Assembly (NCBI GenBank): GCA_021849995.1
Contig: JAJZSC010000011.1
Span: 9,323 to 17,366, forward strand
From: Bacillota bacterium
GTDB lineage: Bacteria; Bacillota; Desulfitobacteriia; Desulfitobacteriales; Desulfitobacteriaceae
DNA: 8,044 nucleotides
Reading direction: 5' to 3'
The position numbers were made by a program, and so were the translations under genes. Shown in pieces: positions 1-6,435 of this stretch (position 1 is its first letter; each line of letters opens with the position of its first letter). The notes under the pieces are model-generated. The model saw nothing but the letters and a program-made list of their open reading frames with translations. It had not been told where the DNA came from and did no database searches.

Positions 1-174
1 GAAATGGTTAAAGGTAAAACTATTGAGGAAGCGCTTAAGATCTCTAATGCTGCTGTAGCAGAAGCTTTGGGAGGATTGCCCCCGGCTAAGATGCACTGTT
101 CAAATTTGGCTGCTGATGCACTTCATGAAGCAATTAAGAATTACCACGAAAAAAACGCTAAAGAACAGGGATGA
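1..174 (+). CDS. IscU/NifU-type Fe-S cluster scaffold protein, 3' end only
   Basis: This is the last 57 codons of a gene that begins before the window. The visible protein carries the C-terminal part of the IscU/NifU N-terminal scaffold fold: a KGKTIEEAL segment, then GGLPPAKMHCSNLAADAL, ending in a charged tail. The cysteine at visible residue 33 (codon 97-99), preceded by His, corresponds to the third cluster-ligating cysteine of the family. The other two lie upstream and cannot be checked. There is no Nfu domain after the scaffold, so this is an IscU-like or short clostridial NifU protein, not full-length nitrogenase NifU. Known role: assembling Fe-S clusters from cysteine-desulfurase sulfur and iron in the cytoplasm. 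The stop lies four bases before mnmA, so the two are almost certainly cotranscribed. An iscS/nifS desulfurase is expected upstream. The exact symbol (iscU or nifU) is left open because the N-terminus is missing. Confidence 0.9.
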   Translation, partial: EMVKGKTIEEALKISNAAVAEALGGLPPAKMHCSNLAADALHEAIKNYHEKNAKEQG

Positions 175-178
175 ATCT

Positions 179-1297
179 ATGACATTTAGCGAAAAAACCA
201 AGGTCGTTGTAGGAATGAGCGGTGGTGTGGATAGTTCCATGGCCGCCGCTTTGCTCAAGGAAGAGGGCTATGACGTTATAGGGATAACTTTACAAATATG
301 GCCTTCGGCTGGTCCGGATGTCGAAGGTGGCTGCTGCTCAATCTCTGCCATTGATGATGCCCGCAGGATATGTTTCCAATTAGGAATTCCACATTATGTC
401 CTTAATTTTCGTGATTATTTCCAGGAAAAAGTTATCGACTACTTTACAGAATCGTACTTAAGTGGAGAAACACCTAACCCTTGTCTGGCCTGTAATAAAG
501 AGGTCAGGTGGGGAGAATTCTTGCGAAAATCCCGCGGACTTGGGGCTGAGTATCTGGCTACAGGACACTATGCACAGGTTATGAGGGACCCTGACAGCGG
601 TCGTTTCCTGTTAATGAAACCTGCTGATGAGTGGAAAGATCAAACCTATATGCTTTATACCCTCACACAGGATCAACTCCAACATACTCTCTTTCCCTTA
701 GCCGAATACACCAAAGATAGAATCAGAAAAATGGCAGAAGAAAGAGGGTTGACCAGGGTTGCCAGAAAACCGGACAGTCAAGAAATATGTTTTATTCCGA
801 ACGATGATTATGCCTCCTTTTTAAGAGAAACGGCCGGGAATCGAGTTAGACCAGGAAATTTTGTGGATCGCAGCGGGAATGTGCTGGGACAGCATCAAGG
901 ACTGATTAACTATACAATCGGTCAACGAAAAGGTTTGGGAGTAACTTTTGGGAAACCGATGTTTGTTATTGGTTTTAATCTGGACAGAAATGAAGTCGTG
1001 CTTGGTGAGGATCCTGATGTTTATGCTGAAACTTTAGTTGCTGCAGATTTAAACTGGATCTCTATTGAGGAACTGCACGAGCCAATCAAAGTCCAGGCTA
1101 AGGTTAGATATAAAGCCCCTCCTGCTCCAGCGACAGTTTACCCTGACCAAATCCAGGCTGGAAAAGTAACTAGGGTTAAGGTAGTATTTGATTCTCCTCA
1201 ACGTGCCATAACTCCCGGACAAGCAGTTGTCTTTTATGATGATAAGATTGTTGTTGGGGGAGGAAAAATTGTTTCTGATCCCCGGTATGAAGCTTAG
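179..1297 (+). CDS. mnmA: tRNA-uridine 2-sulfurtransferase MnmA (TrmU)
   Basis: This 372-aa protein has the usual MnmA length. It activates U34 of tRNA-Lys, -Glu and -Gln with ATP and inserts sulfur to give 2-thiouridine. The N-terminal ATP-pyrophosphatase domain shows the PP-loop SGGVDS at residues 14-19. NPCLACNKE at 100-108 holds the first catalytic cysteine (C105), and DSQEICFIP at 199-207 holds the second (C204). KDQTYML at about 153-159 is the conserved tRNA/ATP region, and a beta-barrel C-terminal domain follows from about residue 215. Oddity: the position that is Asp in the E. coli motif (NPDxxC) is Cys here (C102), giving CxxC plus a distal Cys. A GCCS motif also lies at 51-54. The chosen ATG at 179 has an AGGGA ribosome site seven bases upstream and gives MTFSEKTKVVVGMSGG. 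An in-frame ATG at 116 would lie deep inside the scaffold gene and add an unrelated tail. The function call is firm. Confidence 0.97.
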   Translation: MTFSEKTKVVVGMSGGVDSSMAAALLKEEGYDVIGITLQIWPSAGPDVEGGCCSISAIDDARRICFQLGIPHYVLNFRDYFQEKVIDYFTESYLSGETPNPCLACNKEVRWGEFLRKSRGLGAEYLATGHYAQVMRDPDSGRFLLMKPADEWKDQTYMLYTLTQDQLQHTLFPLAEYTKDRIRKMAEERGLTRVARKPDSQEICFIPNDDYASFLRETAGNRVRPGNFVDRSGNVLGQHQGLINYTIGQRKGLGVTFGKPMFVIGFNLDRNEVVLGEDPDVYAETLVAADLNWISIEELHEPIKVQAKVRYKAPPAPATVYPDQIQAGKVTRVKVVFDSPQRAITPGQAVVFYDDKIVVGGGKIVSDPRYEA

Positions 1298-1398
1298 ATT
1301 TTTATTAAGATTGGACTTTTGTCAAGCGCATGAATGAATACGCTTAGCTTTGGGCATAGTAGTCAAAGAACCGATCACTTTTTGTCAAGGATGATGAT
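1298..1398 (+). other. Intergenic spacer mnmA-PRC gene, small inverted repeat, no clear terminator
   Basis: The 101-base spacer contains a weak inverted repeat, AAGCG (1324-1328) with CGCTT (1341-1345) around a 12-base loop, and no following T-run. A TTGGAC at 1311-1316 resembles a -35 element, but no convincing -10 lies at the right distance. Read-through from mnmA into the downstream small genes is therefore the simplest reading. Confidence 0.4.
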
Positions 1399-1887
1399 AT
1401 GAGACGCACTAGAGAAATCGTTGGTCTACCTGTTTTGAATCTCCAAAGTGGCGGCCAGGTCGGCTGGGTTCAAGATGTAGCCTTTGTGGGAAACGAGGTA
1501 GCCGGGGTAGTTCTTGAAGGTGGCGGATTATTTCATTCTGACAAAGGAATTCCGCGTTCCATGATTGTAGCCTTTGGTAAGGATGCTTTGACAGTAAGTG
1601 AAGAAATGGTTCAGGAAATCAAAGGAACCCGGTGGTCACAAAAAATCGGTAATCAAGTTTTCACCCAAGGTGGAGACGCTCAGGGCACGATTCAAGATGT
1701 CTTCCTTGATGACTCCGTTAGTAGAATTGCAGGTTACGAGGTTTCGGATGGACTGTTCGCTGACCTTGTGCAGGGCCGAGGCGCTATACTGCAGCAAAAC
1801 GTCATGGTAGATGGGAAGGATGTCTTAATCGTCGAAGACGAGGTATCTCCCTGGGACCATGGGAAAGAAGGGGGTTCTCTATCATGA
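1399..1887 (+). CDS. PRC-barrel domain protein, two tandem repeats
   Basis: This 162-aa soluble protein is built from two related beta-barrel segments, about residues 1-68 and 78-148. Each begins with a stretch of the type 'G-x-x-V...G-x-V-x-D-V' followed by a hydrophobic strand; VGWVQDVAF in the first matches QGTIQDVFL in the second. This is the PRC-barrel fold, known from the photosynthetic reaction centre H subunit and RimM. Firmicute stand-alone versions such as the YrrD/YlmC type have no settled function. There is no signal peptide or membrane span and no catalytic motif. The ATG is preceded by AAGGA with seven-base spacing. The stop overlaps the start of the next gene by ATGA, indicating translational coupling. 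The placement between mnmA and the alaS region resembles B. subtilis, where I recall yrrD lying between trmU and alaS; this is from memory and unverified. Family call is good; function is unknown. Confidence 0.8.
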   Translation: MRRTREIVGLPVLNLQSGGQVGWVQDVAFVGNEVAGVVLEGGGLFHSDKGIPRSMIVAFGKDALTVSEEMVQEIKGTRWSQKIGNQVFTQGGDAQGTIQDVFLDDSVSRIAGYEVSDGLFADLVQGRGAILQQNVMVDGKDVLIVEDEVSPWDHGKEGGSLS

Positions 1888-2078
1888 ATTGTCCAGTTTG
1901 CGAAGGACGTGCTATCGGCAAGGTCGGGGTAGAACAGTACTATTGTTGGGATTGTTGTGTGGAGTTCACCAGTCAGTCAGACAAGGTGGTTATTTATGAT
2001 TTGGCTGAAGATGGCTCCTTAGTAGCATGGGATGATCCTGCACTCGACTCAGGTTTAGCTGAAGTAGCTATTGAATAG
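1884..2078 (+). CDS. Small zinc-ribbon-like protein, 64 aa
   Basis: I recognise no named family. The N-terminus shows a compact zinc-binding pattern, CPVC at residues 3-6 and CWDCC at 21-25, i.e. CxxC-x14-CxxC(C), with an aromatic YYCWD turn. This is typical of a rubredoxin-type zinc knuckle. The C-terminal 35 residues are acidic (isoelectric point clearly low) and lack motifs, perhaps a flexible tail or docking segment. The ATG overlaps the PRC-barrel stop (ATGA, 1884-1887) and has a strong AAGGGGG ribosome site nine bases upstream inside the preceding gene. The two proteins should therefore be made in fixed ratio. Structural zinc binding is inferred. Binding of a nucleic acid or a partner protein is possible but not shown by the sequence. 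Confidence 0.8.
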   Translation: MNCPVCEGRAIGKVGVEQYYCWDCCVEFTSQSDKVVIYDLAEDGSLVAWDDPALDSGLAEVAIE

Positions 2079-2108
2079 GAACTTGAGGCTGGAGAAGGAG
2101 GGATTACC

Positions 2109-2246
2109 TTGAAGTCAGGACAGCTTATCGGTGGACTGATAGCAGGTAGTATTATTGGAGCAGCAGTAGGTTTCTCAATGAGTCCAAAGCGCAAGTCTAT
2201 GTCAATGATGCGTAAAGGATGGAAGGCTATAAACAAGATGATGTAG
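2109..2246 (+). CDS. YtxH-like small membrane protein, 45 aa, TTG start
   Basis: This gene is easily missed because it begins with TTG and encodes only 45 residues. Evidence that it is real: a perfect AAGGAGG ribosome site at 2095-2101 with seven-base spacing, and a coherent product. Residues 4-22 form one glycine/alanine-rich hydrophobic helix (GQLIGGLIAGSIIGAAVGF). A short basic, methionine-rich tail follows (SPKRK, then MMRKGWKAINKMM). That layout, glycine-zipper helix then a positively charged cytoplasmic tail, is the hallmark of YtxH-type 'gas vesicle-like' small proteins of Firmicutes, whose role is unknown. It starts 30 bases after the zinc-ribbon stop and ends 39 bases before a strong terminator, so it is the last gene of the mnmA-side transcript. 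An internal ATG at codon 24 would destroy the helix and has no ribosome site. Confidence 0.78.
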   Translation: MKSGQLIGGLIAGSIIGAAVGFSMSPKRKSMSMMRKGWKAINKMM

Positions 2247-2285
2247 CGCAGCTAATTAAGTAGTTTTGCTTTTAAATGAATAGAG

Positions 2286-2313
2286 AAAAGCGCGCATTTG
2301 CCGCGCTTTTTTC
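2286..2313 (+). terminator. Rho-independent terminator after the small-gene cluster
   Basis: A nine-bp perfect stem, AAAAGCGCG (2286-2294) with CGCGCTTTT (2302-2310), encloses a seven-base loop and runs into a T-rich tail. GC-rich core, A-rich left flank and T-run are all present. It ends the transcript carrying the PRC, zinc-ribbon and YtxH-like genes, and probably mnmA and the scaffold gene. Confidence 0.92.
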
Positions 2314-2332
2314 TTTCCGGTCCGAAAGCAGG

Positions 2333-2341
2333 TGGTATAAT
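2333..2341 (+). promoter_or_regulatory. Extended -10 sigma-A promoter for the AI-2E family gene
   Basis: TGGTATAAT gives a perfect TATAAT hexamer (2336-2341) with the TGn extension one base upstream. The -35 position (about 2313-2318, CTTTCC) is poor, which extended -10 promoters tolerate. It lies just after the terminator and about 70 bases before the next start codon, so the predicted transcript start is near 2348. This is a sequence-based prediction. Confidence 0.6.
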
Positions 2342-2369
2342 ACTCAAGGCAGCCCCTGGACCATAAATA

Positions 2370-2409
2370 AAGGCTTGGCTCAAGCCTTAATCCTTAGATG
2401 GCGAAGGAT
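2370..2409 (+). promoter_or_regulatory. Two tandem leader hairpins, the second covering the ribosome site
   Basis: Hairpin 1 is AAGGCTTG (2370-2377) with CAAGCCTT (2381-2388), eight bp perfect with a three-base loop. Hairpin 2 is ATCCTT (2390-2395) with AAGGAT (2404-2409) and an eight-base loop; its 3' arm is the Shine-Dalgarno sequence of the following TTG start at 2418. Neither has a T-run, so they are not terminators. They could restrain translation. No known riboswitch motif is recognised, and regulation is inferred only from base pairing. Confidence 0.45.
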
Positions 2410-2417
2410 GTTATGAT

Positions 2418-3446
2418 TTGAAAAAAGAGAAGTGGCGTTGGTTTTTCTTAATAACTATAGTACTCTTGGCTGGCATACTGGTTCTGACCGTCAAAGCTGT
2501 TCTAAGCCCCTTTTTACTAGCTTTTGCTTTAGCTTATTTGCTCAGTCCGATTGTAGAGTGGCTGGAGCGCCATCATCTAAGCCGAAATTGGGCTATTACC
2601 TTGGTTTTTATTGGTATCTTATCCGGGTTTTCTGCCCTGTTGTTATTTATTATTCCGAGGCTTTATGGTGAACTGAGTAAACTGGCTACAGTTTTACCCG
2701 GAACAATGCAATCGATTGAGCAACTTATTCAAGGCTTAAGGGCTAACTATACTAATGGACTCCCGAATCGGGTTGTAATGGTTCTGGATGGGCATCTAAA
2801 CCAGGGAGAAGTTTTTCTGGCCGAAAGGTTAAATGAGTTCTTAAGTGATCTACCTGAGATGATCGCGTCCATGACCTTGCTTATCTTGTCCCCAATTATG
2901 GCAATCTATTTTCTGGCTGATTGGAAAAAGTTTCAGGAGGGGCTTATACGCATAGTACCCCAGCGAAACCGGTTAGACTGGCAGCGTTTATTACAAGACA
3001 TTAACCATGTTATAAGGCGGTTTGTCAGGGGGCATCTGACGGTTGCGACCTTTGTCGGTGTGTTGGTAGGAGTTGGGGTCAAGCTAATAGGAATGGATTA
3101 TGCCTTTTTAATAGGTTTTATTTGCGGAGTGTTTGACCTGATTCCGTATTTTGGACCATTGATTGGGGCAATTCCATCCGTAATTTTAGGCCTCATAATT
3201 TCCCCCTGGATGGCTTTAAAAGTAGCGATAGTTATAATGATCGTACAACAATTAGAGAGTAACGTTATTTCTCCTAAGCTAATGGGAGACAGCGTAGGGC
3301 TGCATCCTTTATGGATAGTATTTGCCCTGTTAGCAGGAGGGGAACTGGCAGGCTTTTGGGGGATGCTGCTGGCTGTACCTTTCACAGCAGTTTTAAGGGT
3401 TATTTTAAGGCATATTTATTTCCGGCTTGTTTCACCTGAAGTTTAG
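2418..3446 (+). CDS. AI-2E family transporter-like polytopic membrane protein
   Basis: This 342-aa integral membrane protein has about seven to eight hydrophobic segments, roughly at residues 8-24, 30-46, 58-80, 148-167, 205-224, 228-256, 258-278 and 296-328. A large extracytoplasmic or cytoplasmic loop lies between the third and fourth segments (about 81-146). Family signatures are clear in the C-terminal half: DLIPYFGPLIGAIPS (240-254) and NVISPKLMGDSVGLHP (282-297), then a glycine-rich terminal pair. The family (PF01594, formerly UPF0118) includes E. coli TqsA, B. subtilis YrrI and Na+/H+ antiporter-like members; the substrate of this one cannot be read from sequence. The start is TTG, with AAGGA nine bases upstream; no in-frame ATG is available nearby. 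As in B. subtilis, where yrrI neighbours alaS, it sits immediately upstream of the alaS leader. It has its own promoter and no terminator of its own before the T-box. Confidence 0.9.
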   Translation: MKKEKWRWFFLITIVLLAGILVLTVKAVLSPFLLAFALAYLLSPIVEWLERHHLSRNWAITLVFIGILSGFSALLLFIIPRLYGELSKLATVLPGTMQSIEQLIQGLRANYTNGLPNRVVMVLDGHLNQGEVFLAERLNEFLSDLPEMIASMTLLILSPIMAIYFLADWKKFQEGLIRIVPQRNRLDWQRLLQDINHVIRRFVRGHLTVATFVGVLVGVGVKLIGMDYAFLIGFICGVFDLIPYFGPLIGAIPSVILGLIISPWMALKVAIVIMIVQQLESNVISPKLMGDSVGLHPLWIVFALLAGGELAGFWGMLLAVPFTAVLRVILRHIYFRLVSPEV

Positions 3447-3477
3447 AGCACTCTGCATCATTCCAGTTGCTGCTCAG

Positions 3478-3507
3478 TTGACAATAAACCGGAATTTCAG
3501 CTATACT
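3478..3507 (+). promoter_or_regulatory. Sigma-A promoter for the alaS T-box transcript
   Basis: A perfect -35 TTGACA (3478-3483) and a near-consensus -10 TATACT (3502-3507) are separated by 18 bases. The transcript should start around 3513-3516, about 25 bases before Stem I of the T-box leader. It is the strongest promoter-like match in the window. Confidence 0.82.
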
Positions 3508-3535
3508 TCGGGTATTGGGAAATGAATTACATAAA

Positions 3536-3771
3536 AACTGATGAGGAAACAAGTAGCATTAAGTGTTCTTGAAAGAGAGGCTCCGGTTGGTGAAAAGGAC
3601 CAGAACGATTAGTGTGAAGGCTAGTTCCGAGGGCAAGGGAAAAGCTTGCCGTAGCACGCGTTAAGTGCAAGACAGGCAACTGTCGTTGAGCTCCCGTATG
3701 ATTCATATGGGTAAGCAGGGTGGTACCACGAAAGATAACTCGTCCCTGAGGTTTGGGGGCGAGTTTATTTT
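3536..3771 (+). ncRNA. Alanine T-box riboswitch leader of alaS
   Basis: This cis-acting leader reads tRNA-Ala charging. Stem I (about 3536-3632) contains the 5' GATGAGGAAAC/3' GTTCCGA base with its kink-turn-like purines, an AAGTA specifier-loop 5' side, the AGAGAG internal motif (3574-3579) and the GGTTGGTG distal loop element (3585-3592). On the 3' side of the specifier loop, GAAG-GCT-A places the alanine codon GCU at 3620-3622, followed by the expected purine. Four hairpins follow: 3632-3650, 3654-3668, 3671-3684 and 3693-3711. The T-box proper, AAGCAGGGTGGTACCACG, is at 3713-3730. In the antiterminator, AGGG (3717-3720) and ACG (3728-3730) pair with CGTCCCT (3741-3747), leaving the seven-base bulge TGGTACC. 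Bulge UGGU complements the ACCA end of tRNA-Ala with discriminator A. Uncharged tRNA should stabilise the antiterminator and switch alaS on. Confidence 0.96.
3737..3771 (+). terminator. T-box-controlled intrinsic terminator (attenuator)
   Basis: AACTCGTCCC (3737-3746) pairs with the GGG-G-CGAGTT segment ending at 3765, around a GAGGTTT-type loop, and is followed by TTTATTTTAT. Its left arm includes CGTCCC, which is also the right arm of the antiterminator, so the two structures are mutually exclusive. It lies about 35 bases before the alaS start codon. Confidence 0.93.
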
Positions 3772-3804
3772 ATGTTAAGGATTTATGTCAAGGAGGAATC
3801 ACTT

Positions 3805-6435
3805 GTGTACACAGGAAATCAGCTCAGAGAAATGTTTCTTAAGTTTTTCGAATCAAAAGGTCATCGCATCTTGCCAAGCGCATCACTTATTCCTAAAGAT
3901 GATCCAACCTTACTACTTACCGTTGCAGGGATGGTTCCCTTTAAGCCTTATTTTCAGCGCCGAGTAGAGCCACCCTTCCCCCGGGCTACCACATCTCAAA
4001 AATGCGTGAGAACTCCGGACTTAGAAGTAGTAGGGAAAACCGCCAGGCACCATACTTTCTTTGAAATGCTCGGTAACTTCTCCTTTGGTGATTATTTCAA
4101 GGAAGGTGCAATAACCTGGGCTTGGGAGTATATAACTGAAATATTAAAGCTTCCAGCAGAAAAGCTTTGGGTTACTATTTACCCGGAAGATGATGAAGCA
4201 AAGCGTTTATGGATTGAAAAAGCTGGGGTAAATCCTGAGAGAATTGTTCATGATGAGTCGAATTTCTGGGCAGCCGGGCCAACAGGTCCATGCGGGCCTT
4301 GTTCAGAGATTTACGTTGACTTGGGTGAGACTCGCGGTTGCGGAAGTCCAGAGTGCGCACTTGGTTGTGATTGTGACCGATTCCTTGAGATTTGGAACCT
4401 GGTATTTATGCAGTACAACCGTGATGAGGCAGGGACACTAACTCCTCTACCCAAGCAGAATATAGATACAGGGATGGGACTTGAGCGAATTGCCTCAGTC
4501 ATGCAGGGAGTGAAGTCGAATTTTGATACTGACCTCTTCCGTCCGATCATAGATAAAGTAGCAGAGCTTGCCAGAATTTCCTATGGAGAGAATCCCAAGC
4601 ATGACATTGCTTTAAAGGTTATTGCAGACCATTCACGTGCTGTTTCCTTTATGCTGTCAGATGGAATCCGTCCGGGAAGTGAAGGACGTGGGTATGTTTT
4701 GCGCCGGATCTTGCGCCGGGCTATCCGCTATGCTCGATTGATAGGGATTGAGAAACCGTTTCTTGAGCAGGTATTTTTAATTATTCAGCGGGATTATGCG
4801 CATCATTACCCTGAACTCAAGGATAATGAGAACTTCATTCTAAATCACTTGCGCTTAGAAGAGAAGAATTTTCAAGCTACACTTGAACAGGGAACCCAAA
4901 TTCTTCAGGATAAAGTGAAATCCTTACAAGTCGCTGGTCAGACTGTTCTGAGCGGAACAGATGCGTTCAACCTTTATGAAACTTATGGTTTTCCAGTAGA
5001 ACTTACTGAGGAAATGTTGTCCGAACAAGGGATGACAGTAGATATGGATGGATTCCAGGAAGCTGCTGAAGAGCATCGTCGCCGGGCCAGAGAACAATCG
5101 CAGCAAGCTAAAGCAGTTGTGGAAAGTGCCGCTTTAACTGAAAAGGCTAAACTCTTAAAAGACACTGAGTTCTTAGGATATGGAGAGTTACAAGCAACTG
5201 TAAAGATAGAAGGATTGTTTGACGAAGGATTAGAAGTGCAGGATGCCGGTGAAGGAGATGAAGTTATTTGCTTCCTCTCCGAGACCCCATTTTATGCTGA
5301 GAGTGGTGGACAGGTATCAGATAGTGGAGTGATTAAAACTCAAAAAGCAGAGGCAGAAGTCTTAGAAGTTAAAAAAGGTGTAACAGGTACTGTATACCAT
5401 AAAGTAAGGGTGAAAGCAGGAGTATTAAGTAGCGGAGAAACAGTGCAAGCAATTGTCGATTCAAACACACGCTTATCCACTGCCCGTCATCATAGTGCCA
5501 CTCACTTACTGCAACAAGCACTTCGTACAGTTCTGGGAGAACATGTCCAGCAAGCGGGTTCCTTGGTCACACCTGACCGCTTAAGATTTGACTTTACTCA
5601 TTTCTCTGCCCTGACTTCAGCTGAGATCGAAGCTCTGGAGAACAAGCTTAATGAAGCAATATTGGCCAATCTTCCTGTTTCTGCGACTGAGATGTCCATC
5701 AACGAAGCCAAACAGAGTGGTGCCATTGCCCTATTCGGAGAAAAGTACGGTGATCTGGTTAGAGTAGTTCGCATGGGGAATTTAAGCAAGGAACTTTGCG
5801 GAGGAACCCATGTACATTCAACTGGAGAGATTGGGTTAGTCAAGATAATATCTGAAGCTGGAATAGGCGCTGGGTTAAGAAGGATTGAAGCGGTTGCCGG
5901 CCTTGAGACACTTGCCTATACCAGAAGTCTAGAAAATCAAGCACAAGAACTTGCCCAAACTCTAAAAGCTCAACCAAGTGATGTCATAAAAAGAGTCAGC
6001 GGTCTAATGACCCAAGTTAAAGAACTCGAGCGGGAGATTCAACAATTACATTCCAAGCTGGCCAAATCAGAGGTTCAAACTCTCCTTGACCGAGTTCAAG
6101 ATATTGATGGCGTTCCAGTGTTAGCCGCCAAGGTACAGGCTCCAGACATGGATTCCCTTCGTCAAATGGCTGATATGTTAAAAGATAAACTGAATGAAGG
6201 TGTTCTAGTGTTAGGTTCAGTAGCGGAAGGAAAGGTTAATCTCGTAACAGTTGTTAATCCTGTAGGTTTAAGGGGCCTCCACGCTGGGCAGATTATTAAA
6301 GAGGTAGCGAAAATTACCGGGGGAGGCGGCGGTGGCCGGCCCGATATGGCGCAAGCAGGTGGAAAAGATCCATCTAAGCTTGGCGAGGCGTTGGATCAAG
6401 TCCAGACCATTATCCGAAGATTTTTTGGCAAATAG
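3805..6435 (+). CDS. alaS: Alanyl-tRNA synthetase
   Basis: This 876-aa cytoplasmic class II synthetase charges tRNA-Ala and edits Ser/Gly mischarging; its length equals the E. coli enzyme. The catalytic domain (about 1-240) shows ATTSQKCVRTPD (61-72), FFEMLGNFSFGDYF (85-98) and the TGMGLERI motif 3 region (222-229). An Ala-specific tRNA-recognition domain follows. The editing domain has HSATH (563-567) and CGGTH (665-669), whose two His plus Cys and His bind zinc; numbering matches the E. coli ligands almost exactly. A coiled-coil stretch at about 705-760 leads to the C-Ala/DHHA1 domain with a glycine-rich GGGGGGRPDMAQAGG (839-853). A cysteine cluster lies at 179, 184, 188 and 190. Start choice: GTG at 3805 has a perfect AAGGAGG eight bases upstream. 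The in-frame ATG at 3772 lies in the terminator tail and lacks a ribosome site. Expression is controlled by the T-box just upstream. Confidence 0.97.
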   Translation: MYTGNQLREMFLKFFESKGHRILPSASLIPKDDPTLLLTVAGMVPFKPYFQRRVEPPFPRATTSQKCVRTPDLEVVGKTARHHTFFEMLGNFSFGDYFKEGAITWAWEYITEILKLPAEKLWVTIYPEDDEAKRLWIEKAGVNPERIVHDESNFWAAGPTGPCGPCSEIYVDLGETRGCGSPECALGCDCDRFLEIWNLVFMQYNRDEAGTLTPLPKQNIDTGMGLERIASVMQGVKSNFDTDLFRPIIDKVAELARISYGENPKHDIALKVIADHSRAVSFMLSDGIRPGSEGRGYVLRRILRRAIRYARLIGIEKPFLEQVFLIIQRDYAHHYPELKDNENFILNHLRLEEKNFQATLEQGTQILQDKVKSLQVAGQTVLSGTDAFNLYETYGFPVELTEEMLSEQGMTVDMDGFQEAAEEHRRRAREQSQQAKAVVESAALTEKAKLLKDTEFLGYGELQATVKIEGLFDEGLEVQDAGEGDEVICFLSETPFYAESGGQVSDSGVIKTQKAEAEVLEVKKGVTGTVYHKVRVKAGVLSSGETVQAIVDSNTRLSTARHHSATHLLQQALRTVLGEHVQQAGSLVTPDRLRFDFTHFSALTSAEIEALENKLNEAILANLPVSATEMSINEAKQSGAIALFGEKYGDLVRVVRMGNLSKELCGGTHVHSTGEIGLVKIISEAGIGAGLRRIEAVAGLETLAYTRSLENQAQELAQTLKAQPSDVIKRVSGLMTQVKELEREIQQLHSKLAKSEVQTLLDRVQDIDGVPVLAAKVQAPDMDSLRQMADMLKDKLNEGVLVLGSVAEGKVNLVTVVNPVGLRGLHAGQIIKEVAKITGGGGGGRPDMAQAGGKDPSKLGEALDQVQTIIRRFFGK

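Noticed and set aside
116..178. Upstream ATG for mnmA at 116
   Set aside because: It lies inside the Fe-S scaffold gene in another frame and adds a lysine-rich tail unlike MnmA; ATG 179 is well placed after a ribosome site.
1324..1345. Inverted repeat after mnmA as a terminator
   Set aside because: The stem is only five bp with a 12-base loop and no T-run.
1994..2236. Reverse-strand frame over the zinc-ribbon and YtxH-like genes
   Set aside because: No family features or ribosome site; it is the antisense shadow of two well-supported + strand genes.
3772..3804. Upstream ATG for alaS at 3772
   Set aside because: It lies at the end of the T-box terminator T-run, has no ribosome site, and adds 11 residues absent from normal AlaRS; GTG 3805 has a perfect AAGGAGG.
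4175..5843. Several 60-80-codon frames inside alaS on both strands
   Set aside because: All are contained in a highly conserved synthetase gene, show low-complexity or unstructured translations and have no initiation signals.
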